Shown here: one piece after another, positions 16,701 to 22,092 of the stretch
Numbering within the stretch: the stretch's first letter is position 1
Layout: each line of letters starts with the position of its first letter
Source of the DNA: a virus
Strand: one strand, 5' to 3'
Virus record (IMG/VR): IMGVR_UViG_3300044730_000808
Span: 1-22,092 of that record
Length of the DNA stretch: 22,092 nt
Made by a program: the position numbers and the translations under genes
Notes under the pieces: generated by a model
Told to the model about the DNA's origin: nothing
The model's database searches: none
What the model saw: the letters and a program-made list of their open reading frames with translations, nothing else

Positions 16701-17576
16701 ATCAATACTGTGGCTGTTGGTTACGCTACTGGACAAACAACGCAAGGTGCAAATGCTGTGGCTGTTGGTAGCAGTGCTGGTAATATTCAACAAGGCACCA
16801 ATGCTGTGGCCATTGGCCGTGAGGCTGGTAATATTGAACAAGGTGCTGGCGCGGTGGCTATTGGTTATTTTGCTGGTGGTGGCTATCAAGGTGTCAATTC
16901 TGTGGCCATTGGTTATGCTGCCGGCTACAATGGCCAAGCCGCTAACTCAATCGTTATAAATGCCACCGGCAGTGTGTTGAATCAAGCTACAGCCAACACA
17001 TTCACTGTGGCACCAATTAGAAATATCAGTGCTACCAGTGGAGTATTGCAATACAACGCCAGCACCAAAGAAGTTTCATACAGCAATAGTGTCACAGCTG
17101 AAACATTCAACACTGATCAGATCACTGTGGTGGGCAATAGAATCAGCACAACGGTCACAAACGCTAACCTTGAACTAGAATGCAATGGCAGTGGTGGTGT
17201 TGTGATCAACACCCTAGCAGAGGCTACCACAGCCAGCACAGCCAGAAGTGCTGGTTATCTAGGTATCCCGGCAAGCGCAGTTACAACCACTAACACATTG
17301 ACCATAGCAGATGCTGGTGAACACATTTATGTAACAACCAACAGTCAGACAATAACAATTCCAGCTAATGCTTCAGTGGCCTATCCAATAGGAACCACTC
17401 TTACATTCATAGCAGGACCAAGTGCTACCACAGTGACCATTGCTATCACATCAGACACCCTGAGATTGGCGGGTGGCACAAGCACTGGCACAAGAACACT
17501 GGCGGCCAACGGTATGGCCACAGCAGTCAAGGTAGCTGCCACTACCTGGTACATCAACGGAACAGGACTAACATAA
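13734..17576 (+). CDS. Long repetitive tail fibre/adhesin (FGEDG repeats and YadA-type head repeats)
   Basis: A 1280-aa virion protein. Residues 1-40 (INVGTTANDKKGDSLRAAFQ, KVNANFTELY) are the N-terminal module. From about 190 to 955 a degenerate unit recurs at least eight times: INIDINLSDSTLRRW-x-FGEDG-x-L-x-x-P(D/G)G, with variants such as VWQFNGAGNLTLPG, KWKFQGDGGLELPG-type and QWTFGDDGSLTLPG, sometimes followed by TTQTTA. Between units are acidic beta segments; the stretch near 680-790 (TLYWWIYPEG, VDSDDYEFTIRVSPEED) looks Ig-like. About 962-1065 carries six AVA(I/V)G-x-AG-x-QG head units, followed by FTVAPIRN and VLQYNASTKEVSYSN as in the preceding gene. The C-terminus (TITIPANASVAYPIGTTLTF ... 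WYINGTGL) is a typical small beta fibre end. An AGGAG precedes the ATG, which is 1 nt after the previous stop. Likely a trimeric fibre. Confidence 0.85.
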   Translation: MAKQNINVGTTANDKKGDSLRAAFQKVNANFTELYTALGINADVDLNLGAFEFAGSTLSTTDSTAIVIDQATTVTSNLTVGGDILPQTAHGGDLGSSTLPWRSLYVSNNTIFLGGTALSIDSQGNLLVGGQSIADVGTAAWNSITGKPTFATVATTGAYADLTGKPTIPTLVSQLSNDSGFLTSVGNISNIRSEGDINIDINLSDSTLRRWSFGEDGDLRFPDGTTQTTAYTGGGGVTIPSQTGNANKYLTTNGTTLRWDDLSNSIYAGGPGGTRWEFEELSDDNGATYYGRINFPDGTSQYTAWTGSVSNLVNGTETFTLSAAGNATFSGETGGINRGIVWDYGSVAGGVNSRIRQDEDGLTVRAYTENGGNYAAPVRILTNQGDNERVWQFNGAGNLTLPGGITFPDGTTQTTAGALAFSFSVAADDSTQRVISNNESIKFIGAGGVTTASDAEGNITITGSGGGAATGIESETDVSIRVNLTDSTQRIWQFGEDGILTAPDDIVTGTNGGRFVQDCGDGTTSMRWINVEVDDDTTQLIRAYSGDPDGEGDSDERAQIKLNWQDEDRSGLTIRSFDRTDVNSTVEHNWKFQGDGGLELPGDIRSESAINIDINLSDSTLRRWRFGEDGDLVLPEGGTITEGVVTSNPTIQLTPASPDVASQKLVIKGGGSYIYTDNGIEINYYVNTAQVGDTLTFYVYSDTYADQTLYWWIYPEGAGIADPDSGTVTLDGSGGDFSILVDSDDYEFTIRVSPEEDNYDPESIGVESGLINSDAPSYVGGDHHLHLTTGDLTETSIFLGTDDHNVRTTTNGKIQITTPNATNKIWEFDTAGDLTIPGNIKSDGNINIDINLSDSTLRRWSFGEDGELTVPGPISGLGNAKLDFTTYANVAYLTSTSDDTTALYMGSVSAELYAHTNILIRTNTGGTSKQWTFGDDGSLTLPGSITLTNGAVIKDTAGDAVAFGAQAGLTSQSIGAVAVGAGAGNIQQGINTVAVGYATGQTTQGANAVAVGSSAGNIQQGTNAVAIGREAGNIEQGAGAVAIGYFAGGGYQGVNSVAIGYAAGYNGQAANSIVINATGSVLNQATANTFTVAPIRNISATSGVLQYNASTKEVSYSNSVTAETFNTDQITVVGNRISTTVTNANLELECNGSGGVVINTLAEATTASTARSAGYLGIPASAVTTTNTLTIADAGEHIYVTTNSQTITIPANASVAYPIGTTLTFIAGPSATTVTIAITSDTLRLAGGTSTGTRTLAANGMATAVKVAATTWYINGTGLT
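14322..14386 (+). repeat. 65-bp perfect direct repeat, copy 1
   Basis: Identical over 65 bases to 16269-16333 in the same gene and in the same reading frame, encoding INIDINLSDSTLRRW and FGEDG. Identity ends abruptly at both sides. Confidence 0.9.
15561..15625 (+). repeat. Diverged copy of the 65-bp repeat
   Basis: Same length and frame as the perfect pair, encoding INIDINLSDSTLRRW-R-FGEDG. Differences include TTGTCAGATTCAACA for CTAAGTGATAGTACT, mostly synonymous, so it is older than the perfect pair. Confidence 0.8.
16269..16333 (+). repeat. 65-bp perfect direct repeat, copy 2
   Basis: Partner of 14322-14386, offset by 1947 bases (649 codons), so exchange between copies would keep frame and remove or add 649 residues. 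Confidence 0.9.
16617..16935 (+). repeat. YadA-type head repeats (about six units of 48 bases)
   Basis: Units encode AVA(V/I)G-x3-AGNIQQG-x-N. A 24-base perfect repeat beginning GTGCTGGTAATATTC occurs at 16678-16701 and again 96 bases (two units) later at 16774-16797, showing recent duplication or gene conversion within the array. Confidence 0.8.
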
Positions 17577-17577
17577 T

Positions 17578-18270
17578 ATGACAGGCGTAACAGCATTAAT
17601 GACCAGTTATGGCGGAAGCTCACTGCCAACTTTGGTATACGATTTAGACGCAGCCAACTATTCTGCTGTGCCTGTGAACGGCACCTCGGATGCTACAGGA
17701 ACTTACACACTATCGGTGGCCAATGCTGGCGGCAGTATTTCTTGGCAATCTTCCAACGGTGGGGTGTTTAGAAAAAGCAACGCCGTGGGCACTGATGTTA
17801 TCTATGGTGGTCCTAACTATGTTACTGGACAAAGTTATACTGTGTTTATGGCCTACAAACGCATAGCAACTGCTGATGGTAGACTGCTGCAAACACAAAG
17901 CGAAGCCAGCAAAGACTGGCTCATGGGCCTGTACAACGGCCACGACCAAACATTCTATCCTAACTTTGCAGTTAACCTGCCGTCATCGGGTGCTGATCTC
18001 TTCTGGCATCTTGATTGGGCTACTTGGAATACCTCAACAAGTCTAGGACAACTATATTCTGCAACCAGTTCCTCGCCAACTGGCACATTGTTCACCGGCA
18101 CCAATGCTGGTGGTGGTGGTTTCAATCAACTAAGACTGTTCAGTCGTGCTGGCGGTAGTGAAGTGCAAACAGCTGATATAGGATTTGTCAAAGTATACAA
18201 CGGTGTATTAACGCTGTCCAATGTTCAGTCGCTGTATACCACATATCGAGCAAGATTTGGATACCCATAA
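17578..18270 (+). CDS. LamG/concanavalin A-like virion protein, probable carbohydrate-binding tip
   Basis: A 230-aa protein without the N-terminal module of its neighbours. It reads as one LamG/ConA-like jelly roll: LPTLVYDLDAANY at the start, YTVFMAYKRI and GRLLQTQSE in the middle, FNQLRLFSRAGG, then the ending DIGFVKVYNGVLTLSNVQSL and YTTYRARFGYP, which is the characteristic last strand and helix of LamG_3-type domains. These domains commonly bind glycans or proteins. No catalytic glycosidase motif is seen. It starts 1 nt after the stop of the 1280-aa fibre (TAA-T-ATG), with a weak AGGA upstream, so it is translated with it and may form its separately encoded tip or an adjoining adhesin. 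About 30 nt and a TAAATA element separate it from the next gene. Confidence 0.75.
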   Translation: MTGVTALMTSYGGSSLPTLVYDLDAANYSAVPVNGTSDATGTYTLSVANAGGSISWQSSNGGVFRKSNAVGTDVIYGGPNYVTGQSYTVFMAYKRIATADGRLLQTQSEASKDWLMGLYNGHDQTFYPNFAVNLPSSGADLFWHLDWATWNTSTSLGQLYSATSSSPTGTLFTGTNAGGGGFNQLRLFSRAGGSEVQTADIGFVKVYNGVLTLSNVQSLYTTYRARFGYP

Positions 18271-18273
18271 AAC

Positions 18274-18281
18274 GGTAAATA
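18274..18281 (+). promoter_or_regulatory. T4-like late promoter element
   Basis: GGTAAATA, the same octamer as at 2645-2652, in the only intergenic gap of the tail block and 18 nt before the ATG at 18300. A start near 18287 would leave a leader of about 12 nt holding GAGAG. Confidence 0.55.
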
Positions 18282-18299
18282 TACTAAAGAGAGCGTGTT

Positions 18300-18875
18300 A
18301 TGACAATACAACCAATTAATATCGGCAATGTGGTAAATGATGGCCTAGGCGATGATCTACGCACCGCGTTTCAAAAAGTAAATGCCAACTTCGCAGATAT
18401 AAGCACTCAGCTAACTATCACTGCCACCAATGTTGGTGCAGTGGGTGCAGGTGTTTTCAAAGAAAAAGTAGGTGCTGATCTAAAATTTAAAAAGCTGGTA
18501 TCCGGCACCAAGATGCTGTTGTCTGAAAACACAGATACCATCACCGTGAATAACTCTGCTCCAGATGCTTTTATCAGAATAGACACCGATGCTGGTGTCA
18601 TGCTAGCCAGCACACATCAACAGATCACCATGGCAGGAGTAGCAGCACCAGGGTCTACTACCAGCAGAAAGGACATAGAGGTCACTGCTTTTGGTTCCAC
18701 AGTGAGTTTCAAAACCATTATTCCAGTCACAGACATATTGACTTCCTATGACTTTGGACGCATAGACGGCACATATACCAATGCCATGCAGGTAGCTCTA
18801 CAATCTGCAAACATAGATTTTGGCACCATACTGCTGCCTGGACGCATGGATCTGGACTGTGGCACACTTCTCTAA
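18300..18875 (+). CDS. Virion structural protein with shared N-terminal module
   Basis: A 191-aa protein. Residues 1-38 (INIGNVVNDGLGDDLRTAFQ, KVNANFADIS) are the N-terminal module. The following FKEKVGADLKFKKLVSGTKM resembles LQFKKLVAGSGISI in the 2485-aa protein, so the shared region extends beyond the helix. The rest is beta-rich, ending DFGRIDGTYTNAMQVALQSA and DFGTILLPGRMDLDCGTL. It is much shorter than the other module carriers and has no adhesin repeats, suggesting a connector or cap rather than a receptor-binding protein. It resembles small structural proteins of T4-like cyanophages. It is 11 nt from the next gene, AGGA lies in the gap, and transcription probably starts at the element before it. 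Confidence 0.75.
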   Translation: MTIQPINIGNVVNDGLGDDLRTAFQKVNANFADISTQLTITATNVGAVGAGVFKEKVGADLKFKKLVSGTKMLLSENTDTITVNNSAPDAFIRIDTDAGVMLASTHQQITMAGVAAPGSTTSRKDIEVTAFGSTVSFKTIIPVTDILTSYDFGRIDGTYTNAMQVALQSANIDFGTILLPGRMDLDCGTLL

Positions 18876-18886
18876 GGACTGATCAC

Positions 18887-21388
18887 ATGATAACATGGAT
18901 CACTCCTGCAGATAGTCTAGGCTTGCTCACTGAACGTATACCTATTGATATACAATTACAGGCCACAACCAATCTCACAGCCACTGTTGCATACAGCTTG
19001 ATCGCAGGTTCATTGCCACGTGGCCTCAAACTGATTGATGGCGCTATCAAAGGCAGTCCCACTGAAGTCAAAGTCTACACAGAAAACAGATTTGTGATTC
19101 GAGCATCAGACGGTGTGGACATTGAAGACCGCACTTTTAAGCTGGCCGTGGATGGCAGTGATAGACCCATATGGCTCACCAAGGAAGGATTTTTAAACGT
19201 TGGTCCAGCAGAAGCTTACTTTGTATTAGACAATGCACGAGTAAATTTTCAACTAGAAGCACGTGACACAGATCTCATTGCCAGTGATGTATTGGAATTT
19301 TATCTTGTGCCCAATGGAGGAGTATTGCCTCCTGGACTCAGCCTCAGCAAGAGTGGTGTAATATCAGGTTTCACCGATCCCATATTTGCCGTGGAATACA
19401 ATCTGGAAACTTCAGGTGGCTATGACACCGCACCCTTAGACGTGTTTCCTATAGACTTTATACAAGCTCGAGGCAATGGATTTGACACATTTACCTACGA
19501 CATCACTGTGTTTGATTACAATGAACCCAGCAGAACTCCTAGACGTCTCAGCAGGATCTACAATTTCATAGTGGCTGTCACTGACGGAGTGTATACAGAA
19601 ACTAGACTGTTTAAAATCTATGTGGTCACTGAAGAGTTCCTACAGGCCGATAACTCAATAGTGCAGGTTGACACCAATATATTTCAGGCAGATGCCAGCA
19701 GTGCTCGTGTGCCAATTTGGATCACTGACAGTGATCTAGGCCGATTCCGTGCCAATAACTATGTGACCATATTCTTGGATGTCTACGATCCTCCCACTTT
19801 ATCCGGCACCATCGCATACTTTCTGTTGCCCGTCAATCCCGACGGTTCACAGAGCCAACTGCCTCCTGGCATGGAACTAGATACTACCACAGGCGATATA
19901 GCAGGTTCTGTGCCATATCAGGCTAGAATCTCGAAAAATTATCAATTCACTGTCCGTGCTGTGAATTATCCAGCAGATCTGGCATACACAAATTATGTTT
20001 ATAAAGGCACATGGAATAACTCCACTACTTACATAATCAACGATGCTGTGGAATTCGTTGGAGTAACATATATCAGTGTGAAAGTTCATGTTAACAGACT
20101 ACCCACTGATGAAGAATACTGGCGAGCCAGCACTTCCAAGACTGAAAAAACTTTCACTGTCACAGTGATCGGAGAAATTGACAGCGCAGTAGAATGGATC
20201 ACTGACAGCGATCTTGGAACAATTAAACCAAACATTGCTTCTGACAAATTCATTCAAGCAACAAGTCTACTCTACGGCGGAAGAATCAGCTATGAATTTG
20301 TGTCAGGCAATCTACCTGCTGGACTGCAATTTTTGCCTACAGGTGCAATACAAGGCAAGATCAAACAGTTTGCAGATGACGCTGGTCCGGGACTAACAAG
20401 ATTTTTCGAACGCACAGACAATCTGTCACCCGCTGAAGACAGTTCCACACTCAGTAGAGATTATTCCTCGATATTCGACAATTCTACCACAACATATGAT
20501 CTCAAGTTTACATTTACTGTGCGAGCCAGAGACAGTGTGAATTTTGCCACATTAAATCGCACATTTAATTTATCTGTGTTGGTTGCAAACAATAAAACTT
20601 TTGCCAATCTCTATGTCAAAGCCCTACAATCAAAACCCAAAAGATTAGCATGGTTTAATTTCATCACCGATGCAACAATATTCCGCCCCACAGACATCTA
20701 TCGATATGGTGACGTTAATTTCAGTGTGCAGACAGATCTTCGAGTTTTGATATATGCAGGTATAGAAAGTGTTACAGCTGTGAAATTTGTGCAGGCCATG
20801 AGTCGCAATCATTATCACAAGAGATTGAAATTTGGTAGTCTTAAAACTGCCAAAGCCAAAGATCCTGTAACACAAGAGACCATCTATGAAGTCATCTATG
20901 TAGAAATCATAGACGACCTAGAAAAAAACGGTCGCAGCATCAGCCAAACAGTGAATCTACCCAATAACATTAACAGCAAGGTATTGATCAGCTATGACAG
21001 TATCAAAATAGACAGCGACATTCCCTTGGTCAGCGACAGTGATCATCAGCGAGTGTTTCCTAATTCTATTAAAAACATGAGATCACGCATCAGCGCAATA
21101 GGGGACAGAGATCGAGAATTTTTGCCCTTATGGATGCGCAGCACACAAGACCAAGCATCTTTTGAGACAGGATATGTATCAGCCTTACCCCTGTGTTATT
21201 GCAAACCAGGATCGGATAATGATGCAGCAGCCAGCCCGGCTGAAAATATAGTGGCCAGAATCAAAGCCAGTGGCTTTGATTTTAAAACCATTGACTTTGT
21301 AGCAGATCGCTATATAATAGATATTATAGACGGAGAAATAGAGGATAAATACCTTGCATTCCCGCAACGTGGAGAAAAATTACCTTGA
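18887..21388 (+). CDS. Large virion protein with Ig-like (He_PIG) repeats, CBM5/12-like insert and conserved C-terminal domain
   Basis: An 833-aa protein. Four repeats each open with a W-x-T strand (ITWITPAD at 2; PIWLTKEG at 94; PIWITDSDLG at 276; VEWITDSDLG at 435) and contain the putative Ig loop Y-x-L-x-G-x-LP-x-GL-x-L-x-x-G-x-I-x-G (SLPRGLKLIDGAIKGSP; VLPPGLSLSKSGVISG; LPPGMELDTTTGDIAG; NLPAGLQFLPTGAIQG). Between repeats 3 and 4, residues about 374-416 (TWNNSTTYIINDAVEFVGVT ... TDEEYWRAS) fit the W-x(4)-Y-x(3)-D-x-V-x-(Y/F)-x-G-x-x-Y ... W pattern of type 5/12 carbohydrate-binding modules. The region from about 595 onward, with FPNSIKNMRSRI, RDREFLPLWMRSTQD and ALPLCYCKPG, matches a conserved T4-like cyanophage structural C-terminus from memory. 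The TGA stop overlaps the next TTG start. Confidence 0.82.
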   Translation: MITWITPADSLGLLTERIPIDIQLQATTNLTATVAYSLIAGSLPRGLKLIDGAIKGSPTEVKVYTENRFVIRASDGVDIEDRTFKLAVDGSDRPIWLTKEGFLNVGPAEAYFVLDNARVNFQLEARDTDLIASDVLEFYLVPNGGVLPPGLSLSKSGVISGFTDPIFAVEYNLETSGGYDTAPLDVFPIDFIQARGNGFDTFTYDITVFDYNEPSRTPRRLSRIYNFIVAVTDGVYTETRLFKIYVVTEEFLQADNSIVQVDTNIFQADASSARVPIWITDSDLGRFRANNYVTIFLDVYDPPTLSGTIAYFLLPVNPDGSQSQLPPGMELDTTTGDIAGSVPYQARISKNYQFTVRAVNYPADLAYTNYVYKGTWNNSTTYIINDAVEFVGVTYISVKVHVNRLPTDEEYWRASTSKTEKTFTVTVIGEIDSAVEWITDSDLGTIKPNIASDKFIQATSLLYGGRISYEFVSGNLPAGLQFLPTGAIQGKIKQFADDAGPGLTRFFERTDNLSPAEDSSTLSRDYSSIFDNSTTTYDLKFTFTVRARDSVNFATLNRTFNLSVLVANNKTFANLYVKALQSKPKRLAWFNFITDATIFRPTDIYRYGDVNFSVQTDLRVLIYAGIESVTAVKFVQAMSRNHYHKRLKFGSLKTAKAKDPVTQETIYEVIYVEIIDDLEKNGRSISQTVNLPNNINSKVLISYDSIKIDSDIPLVSDSDHQRVFPNSIKNMRSRISAIGDRDREFLPLWMRSTQDQASFETGYVSALPLCYCKPGSDNDAAASPAENIVARIKASGFDFKTIDFVADRYIIDIIDGEIEDKYLAFPQRGEKLP
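21344..21351 (+). promoter_or_regulatory. Possible internal late promoter element before the TTG-start gene
   Basis: GATAAATA inside the end of the 833-aa gene, seven of eight matches to TATAAATA. It ends 33 nt before the start at 21385, the same spacing as the element before the giant tail gene, and GGAG (21371-21374) lies in the predicted leader. It may be chance in coding sequence. Confidence 0.35.
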
Positions 21389-21966
21389 CAAGCCTTATCA
21401 ATTTCGCAGCAATAAATGAAAACTTTCCTGTAGCTGGCCAGGACAACGACACTCAGGTGTTTAGAGATAACTTTGATACTATCAAAACCAACTTCTCTGC
21501 TGCCAAGACTGAGATTACAGATCTGCAGGATAATGCAGCCCGGATAGACGAAGACAACGATTTCTTGTATAATGTAGTAGGATCTGTAACACTACAAGAT
21601 GCTTATCTGCGTAAAAAGGACTATGGTTCTCCAATAGTGGCAGGCACACAAGACATCAGTTTTAAACAGGCCATGTATCACATAGTAAAGTTCGGAGCAA
21701 ACACCAGTTTGTCATTCTCTGAATTTCCTACCGGAGCAGTGGATGTCACAGGACTCGGACAGATCGGTAAAGCCACTCTAGAACTCTACGGAGATGGTAC
21801 TGCTAGAACAATTACATTTATTACTTCAGGCGGCACTGTGATTAAAAAATCACCAGGTTTTCCTGTATCAGTTACAGTCACATCTGCTACAAACCCAGTG
21901 ATCATCGAAGTTTGGCAACACAGTGCTACTGTAATTTGGATGAATTATTTAGGATTATACAGCTAA
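21385..21966 (+). CDS. Virion structural protein, TTG start
   Basis: A 193-aa protein starting at TTG (21385), whose TG overlaps the TGA stop of the preceding gene. GGAG lies 10 nt upstream, and no ATG exists before residue 90, so TTG is well supported. NFAAINENFPVAGQDNDTQV followed by FRDNFDTIKTNF is a T4-like cyanophage structural signature from memory and is a distant variant of the module in the neighbouring genes (two NF helices). Residues about 38-60 (AAKTEITDLQDNAARIDED) look coiled-coil-like. The C-terminal 120 residues form beta strands (ATLELYGDGTARTITFITSG, VIIEVWQHSATVIWMNYLG), like the small end domain of the 1280-aa fibre. It is joined to the next gene by a 1-nt TAATG overlap. 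The role is probably baseplate or fibre connector. Confidence 0.78.
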   Translation: MTSLINFAAINENFPVAGQDNDTQVFRDNFDTIKTNFSAAKTEITDLQDNAARIDEDNDFLYNVVGSVTLQDAYLRKKDYGSPIVAGTQDISFKQAMYHIVKFGANTSLSFSEFPTGAVDVTGLGQIGKATLELYGDGTARTITFITSGGTVIKKSPGFPVSVTVTSATNPVIIEVWQHSATVIWMNYLGLYS

Positions 21967-22092
21967 TGTTTCATCCACTGAGCGGCGATTTGTCAGAGTA
22001 TAAAGATCAAGACATTGAAAATCGTCTCATCGAATTGAATAAAAAATATCACGCTGCTGCAAGAATGGGCAGTAGAGATCTCTTGACACAGC
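21966..22092 (+). CDS. Conserved phage protein, 3' truncated by window edge
   Basis: Only 42 codons are visible, beginning MFHPLSGDLSEYKDQDIENR and running through LNKKYHAAARMGSRDLLTQ. The ATG overlaps the previous stop by 1 nt (TAATG). The visible part is charged and probably helical. Small proteins starting F-H-P-L-(S/T)-x-D are common beside structural genes of T4-like marine phages, from memory; their function is not known. The rest lies beyond the window. Confidence 0.65.
   Translation, partial: MFHPLSGDLSEYKDQDIENRLIELNKKYHAAARMGSRDLLTQ

Noticed and set aside
16609-16959. Alternative-frame open frame over the YadA-type repeats on the + strand
   Set aside because: Its repetitive Leu/Trp/Leu translation is a by-product of the 48-base units; the other frame gives the known AVAIG pattern.

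Overview
The window looks like part of a T4-like myovirus genome, of the kind known from marine and freshwater cyanophages and their relatives on heterotrophic bacteria. The evidence is a dense layout with 1-nt TAATG junctions and genes overlapping by a few to 41 nt, TAAATA-type late-promoter elements in front of several genes, and a block of about 17.7 kb of very long, repeat-rich virion proteins. These proteins share an N-terminal module (I-x-I/V-G-x3-ND-x3-D-x-L/I-R-x-x-F-x-K-VN-x-NF) familiar from T4-like cyanophage tail genes. The host is probably a Gram-negative proteobacterium rather than a cyanobacterium: the phage carries an IscU very close to the proteobacterial ISC protein, and a KDO-8-phosphate synthase, an LPS-core enzyme. 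The host assignment is inference.

Region 1 (1-2425, + strand) holds the 3' two-thirds of kdsA, a glycosyltransferase-like gene overlapping it, and a UV-damage endonuclease (uvsE/UVDE). uvsE has its own near-consensus sigma70 promoter, placed so close that the transcript should be nearly leaderless. Region 2 (2376-4151) is a cassette of three overlapping + strand genes: Fe/Mn superoxide dismutase, iscU and iscA. It is bracketed by two small minus-strand genes, one with a Lys/Ala/Pro-rich histone H1-like tail and one with paired CxxC motifs. Divergent TAAATA promoters separate the cassette from its upstream minus-strand neighbour and separate the downstream minus-strand gene from the tail block. 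The cassette therefore looks like an independent late-expressed unit linking superoxide removal with Fe-S cluster assembly.

Region 3 (4224-22092, + strand) is the virion/adhesin block. In order it holds: a 2485-aa giant tail-fibre-like protein; a 683-aa protein with YadA-type head repeats and a C1q-like C-terminus; a 1280-aa protein with tandem IN(I)DINLSDST...W-FGEDG repeats and YadA-type repeats; a 230-aa LamG/ConA-like protein; a 191-aa N-terminal-module protein; an 833-aa protein with Ig-like (He_PIG) repeats, a probable CBM5/12-like insertion and a conserved C-terminus; a 193-aa protein starting with TTG; and the start of one more gene cut by the window edge.

Taken together, the phage seems to combine surface-sugar functions (KDO synthesis, glycosyl transfer), DNA repair, oxidative-stress and Fe-S support for the infected cell, and a multi-protein adhesin set built from shared, recombining modules. 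No tRNA, CRISPR array, insertion sequence or integrase was seen, and no intergenic gap exceeds about 75 bases.
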